DNA of 64,000 nucleotides from Saccharomycopsis fibuligera x Saccharomycopsis cf. fibuligera. Taxonomy: Eukaryota; Ascomycota; Saccharomycetes; Ascoideales; Saccharomycopsidaceae. Positions within the stretch are counted from its first letter, which is position 1. Each line of letters starts with the position of its first letter. Below, in pieces: positions 51,457-63,719 of the stretch. The notes beneath the pieces were generated by a model that saw nothing but the letters and a program-made list of their open reading frames with translations, had not been told where the DNA came from and made no database searches. Location: assembly GCA_001936135.1 (NCBI GenBank), contig CP012813.1, forward strand, positions 682,001 to 746,000, read 5' to 3'. Position numbers and translations under genes: made by a program.

Positions 51457-51789
51457 AGGAGGAGAAAAAGAAGAAGAAGAGGAAGAAGAGGAGCATTCAC
51501 CGCTTGTATTGTTTAAATTCAATAGGAGGGTTTGATATACTTTATTGATGTTATTGATATTATCGCTAGAGTAGAGTAGAGTAAAGTCAAGTAAAGTAAA
51601 GTAGAGGAGCCATAGCAGTCGGGTGTGTGGATGTGGTGTATGGGCTGGTTGTGAGCACCGTATCTATCCATCGGCAGCGTTAGTATCATTAAAGTACCAA
51701 CAATAACAGTGATGATGACAGTAATTAGAAGCTGAGCTGCCCATAGTTAATACCTTAATTAATCCAATACCACCATCCATCGCCTTTCA
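51457..51789. other. Intergenic, LTV1 to KOG1
   Basis: A 333 bp tandem gap. Just after the LTV1 stop lies a 40 bp purine-only-like (GA-rich) tract (about 51455-51494), then a pentamer repeat (51571-51605). The KOG1 promoter must be in the remaining ~180 bp. Confidence 0.6.
51571..51605 (+). repeat. GTARA pentamer tandem repeat, 7 copies
   Basis: Seven near-identical 5 bp units (GTAGA, GTAGA, GTAAA, GTCAA, GTAAA, GTAAA, GTAGA) lie between LTV1 and KOG1. Confidence 0.9.
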
Positions 51790-54700
51790 ATGTCGCCTCC
51801 GGTCCATATCGACATTGGTGCAGATACCGACATCGACGGCGACCGTTTCAGCTTTGACGGCCTCAGCACCAACGACGACATCAAGCCTCTTAACAATAAA
51901 ACCCGCCACGGCTTTGATGAAGCTTACGCTGACTACCAGCAGCACTTGCAACACTTTTATCTCTACTTCCATGGTAAAAAATATCAGGACAATTTCACTG
52001 CGATCAGCGAAGCTGAAAAAAGACTTAAGGGGAGGTACTATGAATTTGCCTATGATTGGAAAAATGGGCGTAATAAGGTCAACACCACCCAGGGCGGTAT
52101 CTTTATTTGTTTGAACACCACGGTAGACCCACCAGACAATAAAAAGGGAAAACCTTGTGCAACTACGGAAGGTTGGATTGATCCACATAGTTTTGCTAAA
52201 AGTTTGGCGGTGCAAAATACGCATAGTATTGCTGCAGCTGCTGTGGCTGATAATGTCATGAAACAGTACAAGGCATTGCTGATGAAGACCACATTCAAGA
52301 CTTTCCCCGATGCTGTGATTGATGACTTGCGTAAAGCGCTAATGACATGGCGCCGCTCCAATAAAGAATCCGGAGCTAATGGTAGTAGCAATAATACTAA
52401 TCGTTTTTTATTTCACTATAATGGTCACGGTGTACCCAATCCTACTGCTTCTGGCGAGTTTTGGGTGTTCAATCGACAGTACACTCAGTATATCCCTGTG
52501 CAAATCAGCGAGTTGCAAACTTGGCTAGGAGCCCCTTCTGTGTTAGTATTCGATTGCAACAAGGCCGGTAATTTGGTTAATAGTTTCAAGCATTCGACTC
52601 AGGTGAAAATTGATCAGTATAATGAGCTTCAGCGAAAATTTAAAGAAGAAGAGCAGCTTGCAGCTGCCGCTGGTGGAATTGGTGGTGCTGGTTCTGGCTA
52701 TAATGCAAGTGCTTCGTCGACTCCTCCCGGAGGACCAGGATCTTATTTAAATGGCAACGGTTTTGCTCAAGCAGGTCCACAAAGTGCCAGATCAATGAAG
52801 AATAATCCATACCTTGCTGTCAACAATCCAAGCCAGTTTTTGGACTGTTACCAGTTTGCTGCTTGTTCTTCTGACGAATTTTTGCCCTCTGATCCGGCGT
52901 TGCCAGCTGATTTGTTCACTTGTTGCATGACTACCCCTATAGAAATCTCTGTCAAGTTCTTCTTGCTCCGTAATCCACTTACCGCTTCTTACTATGAGGG
53001 TCTCTTTGACGTGGATTTATTCAACGTTAATTCTGATTTTAAGCAAAAAGAGCACAAAATTAGGGGATTTGACGTACTGTATTTCAAGCGTACTCCGGAG
53101 AAAAAAGATCAAATTGCTGATTTAATTTACATTTATACTTCCATTACTGATACTATTGCATACACCATGGTGCCGCGGAACTTGTTTAGACGGTGCTTTA
53201 GACAAGATGCTGCTTGCTCGGCGTTGTTCAGAAACTTTTTGCTAGCACAGCGAATCATGAAATATTACAACTGTAACCCAATTTCCGATCCAGTTTTGCC
53301 GGATTGTCATGATAATGAGCTTTGGCAACATTGGGATTTAGCAATTGAGCACTTTTTGACAAGTTTGGTGCAATTGAAGCAACTCGAACCATCAGGTTCA
53401 CTTTCTCAAGCTTTAGACAATTCCAAACTTTACATTTTTACCAATTTTTTTGACACGTCTTTGGATCATTTGAAAAATTGGATTCAACATGGCCATTATA
53501 CAATGGTGCCGCCGCCACAATTGACAATGATATTGCAATTGCTTTTAACTCCAAAGTATAGAGCTCGAGCATTGAAGATGCTTGCATTTTTTGTCGACTT
53601 GGGTCCTTGGGCGGTGCTGTTGGCTCTTAACGTTGGGGTTTTCCCATACGTGGTGAAATTATTACAATCGCCGGTTATTCAACTTAAGCCAATGTTGACG
53701 TTTGTATGGGCCAAATTGTTAGCCTGTGACTATAAGAACATGCAGTATGATTTGTATGCCTCTAACGGTGGTTGTTTCAAGTACTTTTATTATATGCTTT
53801 TACCCGAAAAAGAAGCTCTTAGTGCGTTGCAAATGCGTCATAAGAATGCTTATTTTAACAGCATTGATCAGCAAGCTCAGGAGCAAAAAGATTTGGAAGC
53901 AAAAATTGGTAGACCAGCATTGTCGATTTTCAAAGATGGCAAAGATGATTATGAAAATGATATTGTTAACGGTGAAGACGGATTAGGGAATGATGAAGAA
54001 ACAGCTGCTGCTGCCACTGCGGCCGCAGCAGCAGAAGAACATGATTTCGAAGCACAGCCTAACAAAATCATTGATTTTGATAATGATGTTGGGCTTACTT
54101 TTCACCATTTAACAGTAACTCTTGTGGTATTGACGCTTTTCATTAAAGATTACGCCAACGCTAGAGATAAATTGCTTGACTTGGACTTGTTCTTGAGAGT
54201 TATGGGATTAATTGAACGCGGAAAAAAGACTCATCCTAGCTTACAACTTTGGGGAGCATTGTTCTTGTCGCAGGTATGGTTGAATTCACCGCTGGCTAAG
54301 TATTTGGCATACAAAGCGGAAATCTTGCCTAGATTGGTAAAAATGTTTCGTGATAGGGATAGTATTGCTGATTTGAGAGCGGCAATTATTACGTGTTTTA
54401 CAAATTATTTGACGATTTATGACATTGATGCCGCAGGTAATGTTATTGGCGGGGGTGTTCCTGGTGTTGGCGGCGCAGGCACCGGTGCAGGCACTGGCGC
54501 AAGCACTGGTTCTGGTAGCGCCGCTGGTAACAAGCTCACAGAAGAACTCGAATTATTGGAAGTTGAACTTGCTGAGGCAGTTCTTAACCACGTTTATGAT
54601 GCTTCTGTGGCGGTGCGCAAAGAAATGGTAATTTTCTTATCTACTTTTATCTACAAATACTTGGCATTTTTTCAATTAGCAGCATTCTCTTCATTACAAG

Positions 54701-56763
54701 AAGAGATTGTTATTATTGAGGCACATGAAGAATTGTTTGAGTTTCGCCGTAAGGCACAAATTTACGGCACTATTTACAGTGCTAGTTGGAAAGCGTTGTT
54801 GGTTTTTAGTTCTGATTCCCACGATGAAGTACAACAGCTTGCGGAACAAGTTATTGTATACGTGGTGAAATCTATTAACGAAAACCCAGACTTGAAGGAA
54901 CCATTCCAGTATTGTTATGACTACCTTGTGCAGAAGTTGGTCAAGGATAATGGCAGTACCAATGGTGGGTCTTCTTACAACGATTTTGATGATAGTTTTG
55001 GCAGAAATAGCAGGAAGAATAGAAGAGTGGTGTCGATGTATAATGGTTCTAATAGTGGTACTAACACAGCTGGTGGTGGCCGTGGCGGTCATCAACGTCG
55101 TTCCAAGAGAAAATCCTCGGGGGCTCATGATAATAGCTATAGCGATCGGGAATCGCTCAATTCAGTCACATCTTCAAGATCGTTTAGTGGAGTTGATGGG
55201 CTCATTCATAAGACAATTTCCATTTCTAATTTTATCAAGTCAATGGCAGGTTACAATAATGATGAAAATGATGGTCATAGTGCAAGTGATGAAAACCAAC
55301 AACAACGAGTAAGAAGGCATAATAGTTTCAGTGGCGCGGGGGCAGGAGGTCATCATGGCCAGCATCAACAGTATCATCTGTTTAAGTCAGCAGCTAACTA
55401 TAATCTTTTTGATGGGCAATCTTATGGGTCATTACCTCATCCATTGCCGCCACGATTTGATCCTAAATTGTTGCGACAACAATCTGTGAATCCACAACTA
55501 CCATTTAAGTCCAAATTGTTGGAATTTTTCACCGAGTATTACCAATTTCCGCAGCTTAGTCCATGGCCCGAAAGTCATCCATTGATTGATGAGTATGATT
55601 TAAAATTTGGAAGGTGGAGAAAACTGAGAAACGACGCATATATTGCAAAGACCCAGGGAGATAAAGAGCTATCTTTGAAAGGTGACTGGTCAGTGCCATT
55701 GAACACTTTGGCTACAGGGGTGCCTACTACTAAAGTTTTTGAGTTTATGCAGTTTGATCCATACTTGGTCACTTCGGACAGTAAAGATGTGGTTAGTGTG
55801 TGGGATTATGAAAAGAACGAAAACTTGTGTCAATTTAGTAATAACAATCCAGTGGGAAGCCGGATTAGTCAGTTACAATTCATGAATGAGGACGATATAC
55901 CGATTTTGCTTGTTGGTTGCAATGATGGTGCCATCAAGTTATATAAATATTTTGATGATCTTGAAAGATGTCGTTTGATTTCATCATGGCAAACTATGAA
56001 TGATGTAATGGGTATCAATGATGGTACAAATTTTGTGTTTGAATGGCAGCAAGCTAGAGGAGATTTACTAGCAACAGGGAACATCAAGACCATTAATATT
56101 TGGAATGCGTTCAAGGAAAAATGCGGGCAAAAAATTGCCAAAAGGTCTCCAACGCCAATTGTTGCCCTTACTAGTGATCAACTAGATGGCAATATTTTTT
56201 CTGCTGGATTTGTGGATGGGGATATTCGGGTTTACGATAAAAGATGCGGCAAGAGAGATGCAATGATTAGAGAATGGCTGGGCCGCAGTAAGGATCCATC
56301 CATACCATCGCGTAACTCAATCACCAATATTCACATGCAGCGTGGTGGGTTCAGAGAGCTTATTAGTGCCACCAATACAGGGCTTGTGCAAGTATGGGAT
56401 ATTAGGATGCAAGAGCCAATGGATAGTTTCCAAGTTGGTGGAGGATTGAAGAGCATGAAGGTCCATGAACATGCCCCAGTTTTTGCTACCGGGTCAGAAT
56501 CAGTGAGACTTTGGAGCACTGCAGGCCACGCAGTAAGCGATTTCTACAACGACCAGAGAAACCTGAATTTAAACCATAAGAACTACGGTTATGGTAGCAG
56601 TAGCCACAGCTATAGTTATGGCTACGGTAATAATAATGGCGGTAAAGTTCGAGGTCATATTGCCAACTTGTCGTTGCATCCGCACAAGATGGTGCTTGCT
56701 GCTTCATCGGCCAACGATGGGCGGATCAACGTGTATCATGCTACAGCTCCTGACTCGATGTGA
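51790..56763 (+). CDS. KOG1: Kog1/raptor, TORC1 substrate-binding subunit
   Basis: Kog1 is the raptor of TORC1, which recruits substrates and controls growth in response to nutrients at the vacuole. The 1657-residue protein (1557 in S. cerevisiae) has three parts. The raptor N-conserved, caspase-like domain (about 25-420) includes FLFHYNGHGVPNPTASGEFW, LQTWLGAPSVLVFDCNKAGN and LPADLFTCCMTTPIEIS; the caspase-like His and Cys are present, and a Gly/Ser-rich insert is added. Helical HEAT repeats (about 500-1050) include LGPWAV, VGVFPYVVKLLQSPV and LAKYLAYKAEILPRLVKMF. A Ser/Asn/Gly-rich loop (about 1060-1215) precedes the C-terminal WD40 propeller (about 1300-1657, with VSVWDYEKNENLCQF and GLVQVWDIR). 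Residue 610 is encoded by CTG at a conserved position (see findings). Confidence 0.98.
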   Translation: MSPPVHIDIGADTDIDGDRFSFDGLSTNDDIKPLNNKTRHGFDEAYADYQQHLQHFYLYFHGKKYQDNFTAISEAEKRLKGRYYEFAYDWKNGRNKVNTTQGGIFICLNTTVDPPDNKKGKPCATTEGWIDPHSFAKSLAVQNTHSIAAAAVADNVMKQYKALLMKTTFKTFPDAVIDDLRKALMTWRRSNKESGANGSSNNTNRFLFHYNGHGVPNPTASGEFWVFNRQYTQYIPVQISELQTWLGAPSVLVFDCNKAGNLVNSFKHSTQVKIDQYNELQRKFKEEEQLAAAAGGIGGAGSGYNASASSTPPGGPGSYLNGNGFAQAGPQSARSMKNNPYLAVNNPSQFLDCYQFAACSSDEFLPSDPALPADLFTCCMTTPIEISVKFFLLRNPLTASYYEGLFDVDLFNVNSDFKQKEHKIRGFDVLYFKRTPEKKDQIADLIYIYTSITDTIAYTMVPRNLFRRCFRQDAACSALFRNFLLAQRIMKYYNCNPISDPVLPDCHDNELWQHWDLAIEHFLTSLVQLKQLEPSGSLSQALDNSKLYIFTNFFDTSLDHLKNWIQHGHYTMVPPPQLTMILQLLLTPKYRARALKMLAFFVDLGPWAVLLALNVGVFPYVVKLLQSPVIQLKPMLTFVWAKLLACDYKNMQYDLYASNGGCFKYFYYMLLPEKEALSALQMRHKNAYFNSIDQQAQEQKDLEAKIGRPALSIFKDGKDDYENDIVNGEDGLGNDEETAAAATAAAAAEEHDFEAQPNKIIDFDNDVGLTFHHLTVTLVVLTLFIKDYANARDKLLDLDLFLRVMGLIERGKKTHPSLQLWGALFLSQVWLNSPLAKYLAYKAEILPRLVKMFRDRDSIADLRAAIITCFTNYLTIYDIDAAGNVIGGGVPGVGGAGTGAGTGASTGSGSAAGNKLTEELELLEVELAEAVLNHVYDASVAVRKEMVIFLSTFIYKYLAFFQLAAFSSLQEEIVIIEAHEELFEFRRKAQIYGTIYSASWKALLVFSSDSHDEVQQLAEQVIVYVVKSINENPDLKEPFQYCYDYLVQKLVKDNGSTNGGSSYNDFDDSFGRNSRKNRRVVSMYNGSNSGTNTAGGGRGGHQRRSKRKSSGAHDNSYSDRESLNSVTSSRSFSGVDGLIHKTISISNFIKSMAGYNNDENDGHSASDENQQQRVRRHNSFSGAGAGGHHGQHQQYHLFKSAANYNLFDGQSYGSLPHPLPPRFDPKLLRQQSVNPQLPFKSKLLEFFTEYYQFPQLSPWPESHPLIDEYDLKFGRWRKLRNDAYIAKTQGDKELSLKGDWSVPLNTLATGVPTTKVFEFMQFDPYLVTSDSKDVVSVWDYEKNENLCQFSNNNPVGSRISQLQFMNEDDIPILLVGCNDGAIKLYKYFDDLERCRLISSWQTMNDVMGINDGTNFVFEWQQARGDLLATGNIKTINIWNAFKEKCGQKIAKRSPTPIVALTSDQLDGNIFSAGFVDGDIRVYDKRCGKRDAMIREWLGRSKDPSIPSRNSITNIHMQRGGFRELISATNTGLVQVWDIRMQEPMDSFQVGGGLKSMKVHEHAPVFATGSESVRLWSTAGHAVSDFYNDQRNLNLNHKNYGYGSSSHSYSYGYGNNNGGKVRGHIANLSLHPHKMVLAASSANDGRINVYHATAPDSM

Positions 56764-59537
<2,774 letters not shown>

Positions 59538-60433
59538 TTGAGAAGGTGGCTTCATTATTTGTTTGAGTTTGTAGAAACATCAATTTATGATAGTATACAT
59601 GTATAGAGAGCAGGAGTAATTAAGTATAGTAACCTATGTACCAGTAATGAAAAAAACGCATTAATTGTAATTGTAGCTCTGACTGTAACTGTTTTTGGCA
59701 TTGTAGAAATATATATATATAGGTATATATGTATATATATATACCCTTATTAGTGTAAATTTGAGAGAGGTACCGTATCAGTGGATCCAATGGCATAAGT
59801 ATTCGGGTAAGTTTCTGAGCAAAAAAAAAAATAAAAAAAACGCCGCGAATGAGATCAGCAGCAGCCACGGTTCGATACTGGCACACACACAGACATTGAG
59901 AAGAACACTTGTAAAGGACACACGCATATCATTGCTGTTGAACACGATAAGCATATTGATTATCCTGTGTCTTACCATATCATTATTACTGTTGACTCCT
60001 TTTTTGATACCAAGAGAAAAAAAAAAATAACGAACCCTTTTTGACTTCGAAAGGGTAAAAAGAAGGCAGTGAGCAAGAATTCAGAAAAATCAGGGACAAG
60101 TGGCTTGGATATTCTATTGTTGGATTTAGTATTGAGTCGAATTGAATTGAACTGAAAAGCAAAGCCTTTCTCAGCTTGAACCATACAAAGGATAGAACAA
60201 CATAGTTCATTTCCCAGATAACGGTATTGGATCTGATTTAATACGGAAAGCGCTTTTGAATTCTAAGTTCTAGTAGCGATCTCAATTTCACGATCTATAG
60301 GATCATTATTTATGGACAATATTTCACAGAATTTTTTTACAGCATTATATTATACTACTTGTGAATCACGGATCTATAAAATAAACCAAATTACTTATAA
60401 TAATAGAACACAATAATATAAAATCGATACATC
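59538..60433. other. Intergenic, PAP1 to YND1
   Basis: An 896 bp tandem gap. It contains an AT-rich TATATA block at 59709-59747 and A-runs near 59821-59840 and 60019-60029. I see no conserved gene; the frames inside are shorter than 90 codons and unlike any family I know. Confidence 0.5.
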
Positions 60434-63007
60434 ATGGTTACAATACAGAAAAATTCGCAACAGCTTCACCGTCGCTCAAACTCAAAATCCAAAAGTAAGG
60501 GCAAAAAAAAAGGTCCAGTTTTTGACGAGAATGGAATTCCTTATGACTATATTATCATTATTGATGCAGGGTCCAAAGGTTCTAGAGCATATGTTTATAA
60601 TTGGCTTAGTGCGAAATATTTGGTGGAGCATGGCGTGAATGTGCAGTTGGAACTGGCTGGTGCCTCTAGTACGCTGGCTAAGCCAGAATTAGTTGAGAGA
60701 TTTGAAGTTGGTTTTGAGGGAGATCAAGATCAAGATGATGATGGTGATTATGAGGGTGGCTATTACGGAGACAGTGAAGGGAAAAGTATCTGGGATAGAG
60801 AAGCAAAGAAGGGAAATGATGATGTGGATACCAGCGATGATGAAACAGATGACGAAGACAATAATGATTATAATAATAAAAATGACAAGAACGAAGATAA
60901 AGGAAAAGATAATAAAAAGCTTCCGCTGTCAATAACCCACAAGGATTTGCTTCCTACGATACACACCCGCCCTGAATGGCGTAAAAAAATCAAACCGGGA
61001 ATCTCATCATTCAAAAATAGTCCCGATAAAGTTGGCAAACAACATATTCAAGCGCTTTTAAAAGCAGCATCCCAAGTAGTACCTAAAGAACAACAATACC
61101 GTACTCCAATATTTTTGCATGCTACTGCAGGAATGCGATTATTGAAACCTCTGGAACAATTTCAAATTCTTGGTAATACATGCAAGTATATCCAAGCCCA
61201 TAGCAATTTCTATTTGCCGGATTGTCCATCCCATATCAATGTCATTAATGGTGATATCGAAGGTCTTTATGGTTGGATTGGGTTGAATTATTTGATGGGA
61301 TCATTCAATAATCCTCAAAGTCATAATCATGGCAAAAATCACCATACTTATGGGTTGCTCGATATGGGTGGCGCTTCGACGCAAATTGCTTTCCAGCCTA
61401 ATGAAACCGAGGTCAATGAGCATTCTAATACATTGTACAAGTTACAATTAGCATCATTTGGTCAAGAGAAGGCAGACTTATCGTATAATGTGTTTTCGTC
61501 TTCGTTTTTAGGCTATGGAATGTATCAATCCAGAGACAAATATTTATCGATATTGACTAGTGAAATCTTGAGTCAAAAAAATAAACAATCGGAGAAAAAA
61601 TTGGTAATTAATAACCCATGCTTGCCTAAAGGATTATCTTCCGTTGAACAAATTGAAAACGTGAATAATAATTACAAGTTTACCGTTCAAGGAACTGGAA
61701 ATTTTACTGCTTGTATGAATACATTATACCCGTTACTTGTCAGTACTCAGGATAACACCAAGTCAGTATGTGATTCTGAGAATCCCCAAGATGTATCTTC
61801 ATGTTTGTTGCTGGACTCTATTCCTTCGTTGGACTTTGATATTGATCGGTTTGTGGGAGTTAGTGGGTACTGGGACTCTATTGGAAACTTGCTTAATTTG
61901 AAAGATAACCATAACAATGCTGCGAACATGGATGAAAAGTATGCAAATGCTTACAAATATGAATCTTTTTATAATCGTACTGCTGAAGTTTGCAATTTGG
62001 AGTGGAAAGAGTTGACAAAGCTTAATGATGAAATGACTGGCAGCAACAACAGTAAGAAAAACTCAAAGGACAGCAGCAGCCACAACAACGACAACAATAA
62101 TGTGAAATTATCTGATTTATCCGATGAGGAGCTTTCTGAACTTTGTTTCAAATCGTCATGGGTGTTGAATGTTTTGCATCGTGGATTGGGATTCCCAAGA
62201 TATGGTATTGATGAAAACACACGAAATGCATATGATAACAAATCCAGCATTCATGTGGCTGAAAGTATCAATGGTTCTGATTTTTCTTGGACTTTAGGCC
62301 GTGCTGTGCTTTATGCTTCCTCTGAAAGTGCTGAAGCGTTCTCATCTAGCTCTGGATCTAGCTCTGTTTATGGTTCTGCTAGCCAGACTACTAAGGACAA
62401 CTTGCTGCCGGATAAAATTGGATTCGTGCACGGTATTGCTACGGATACCTTCTACTATGGTGGCGAAGCTGAGGGCATTGATCCAAGACCAGCTTTTGTT
62501 AGTGCTTCAGAATACAAGAATTTTAAAATCAATGAAAGTGATGATAATGATAAAGGATATGATAGTGATGATGATGATGATGATGACGATGACGATGATA
62601 AGTTCAAGTGGGGTGACAAGTTGGAAGAACATAGGCTATGGGGATCATTAGTGTTTCTCGGGTTATTGTTGGTGATTGTGTACTTGTTGATGGGCAAGAA
62701 GAAAAGATCAGCATTTTATCAATCAGTGAGACTTGCGTTCACTAAAAGATTTGGTGGCTTTGGCAGGTTTGGTGGTAGTGGTGGTAATAGTGGTGCGGTT
62801 TATCTGAGATTAGATAGTAATGGCGGGAATGGTGGGCTGAGTAGTAGTGGTGGTTTGGATGTTGACCTAGAGCGTGATATTGAACTTGGTGAAGTTACTC
62901 TGGAACCAAGGGAGGATGAAGAAGCATTAGTCGATGGTAGTGGGAGTGGAAGCAAGAAGCGTGATGACGCTGATTTTGATGATCGGTTCAAGATAGATGA
63001 TGAGTGA
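60434..63007 (+). CDS. YND1: Golgi apyrase Ynd1 (nucleoside tri-/diphosphatase, GDA1_CD39 family)
   Basis: Ynd1 hydrolyses nucleotide di- and triphosphates in the Golgi lumen, supporting glycosylation. The 857-residue protein is longer than the 630 of S. cerevisiae. The apyrase conserved regions are visible in order: ACR1 IIDAGSKGSRAYVYNW (about 41-56), ACR2 FLHATAGMRLL (about 228-238), ACR3 GDIEGLYGWIGLNYLMG (about 272-288) and ACR4 GLLDMGGASTQIAF (about 307-320). Between ACR1 and ACR2 lies an acidic Asp/Glu/Lys/Asn insert (about 95-165). A Ser-rich loop and an acidic run precede one membrane segment LWGSLVFLGLLLVIVYLLMG (about 735-754). The C-tail is Gly/Ser-rich then acidic. Unlike most ENTPDases, ACR1 has Lys instead of the second Ser (DAGSKGSR versus DAGSSGSR). 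Confidence 0.94.
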   Translation: MVTIQKNSQQLHRRSNSKSKSKGKKKGPVFDENGIPYDYIIIIDAGSKGSRAYVYNWLSAKYLVEHGVNVQLELAGASSTLAKPELVERFEVGFEGDQDQDDDGDYEGGYYGDSEGKSIWDREAKKGNDDVDTSDDETDDEDNNDYNNKNDKNEDKGKDNKKLPLSITHKDLLPTIHTRPEWRKKIKPGISSFKNSPDKVGKQHIQALLKAASQVVPKEQQYRTPIFLHATAGMRLLKPLEQFQILGNTCKYIQAHSNFYLPDCPSHINVINGDIEGLYGWIGLNYLMGSFNNPQSHNHGKNHHTYGLLDMGGASTQIAFQPNETEVNEHSNTLYKLQLASFGQEKADLSYNVFSSSFLGYGMYQSRDKYLSILTSEILSQKNKQSEKKLVINNPCLPKGLSSVEQIENVNNNYKFTVQGTGNFTACMNTLYPLLVSTQDNTKSVCDSENPQDVSSCLLLDSIPSLDFDIDRFVGVSGYWDSIGNLLNLKDNHNNAANMDEKYANAYKYESFYNRTAEVCNLEWKELTKLNDEMTGSNNSKKNSKDSSSHNNDNNNVKLSDLSDEELSELCFKSSWVLNVLHRGLGFPRYGIDENTRNAYDNKSSIHVAESINGSDFSWTLGRAVLYASSESAEAFSSSSGSSSVYGSASQTTKDNLLPDKIGFVHGIATDTFYYGGEAEGIDPRPAFVSASEYKNFKINESDDNDKGYDSDDDDDDDDDDDKFKWGDKLEEHRLWGSLVFLGLLLVIVYLLMGKKKRSAFYQSVRLAFTKRFGGFGRFGGSGGNSGAVYLRLDSNGGNGGLSSSGGLDVDLERDIELGEVTLEPREDEEALVDGSGSGSKKRDDADFDDRFKIDDE

Positions 63008-63719
63008 GGGGAGTATGAGCTTGCGAAGACTTTCTTTTTGAAAAAAAAAAAAAATCTTGCTTTACTCTCTAAAACTTTGGTATATTTTTTATTCCTTTTT
63101 TTTCCTGTTTTCTGGTTGTTTTTATCTCTCGCAAACTGCTTTTTCTGTAAGTTTTGTCATTATCATATTATGTGTGCTTTTTAATCTGTTTTATGTCTTT
63201 TAGCACTTTGTTTTTCTCTCACCCACAATTTTTAATTTTGTTAACTTATCTCTCTTTGCTACATGATTTTCGCGTTTTACTTGTTTCCTTGCATTTTAGA
63301 CAATTTCAGAATAAAATTATTTTCATAAAGACGGGTTCTGTAAAATGAGGAAGTCTACTTTTTCCAATAGTGCCAGCAAATGGTCAATTCGAAAGTACGC
63401 TTATAGGGAATCTAACTGAAAAAGGGCATTCAAATATATGGCTCCTTAATATCTGTTTTGAAAATTTCTGCTCACTTATACTGACTTCTTCTAGAAGAAT
63501 CTCACAAAGTTAGCGCTAGTCCATCGTTAGATATATGGAGGTTTGTTGATCATCATTTATTACATAAGCTCTTAGTCATGCAGAGCGCGAATAAAAATTC
63601 GTTTTTTTTTTTTTTTTTTTTTGTTTCTGTTTAAGGCCCTCCTCGCCTTTAATCAATATGCTACAAAATAGCACTTGACGGCTATATACTCAGTGACACA
63701 ACCATCCCCACTAACGAAC
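63008..63719. other. Intergenic, YND1 to the partial spliced gene
   Basis: A 712 bp tandem gap with A13 (63042-63054), T-rich stretches and T21 at 63602-63622, which lies about 100 bp before the next gene's ATG. Two in-frame-like short frames here have no protein similarity I can name. Confidence 0.55.
63602..63622 (+). repeat. T21 homopolymer
   Basis: Run of 21 T about 100 bp upstream of the partial gene at the right edge. Confidence 0.95.
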
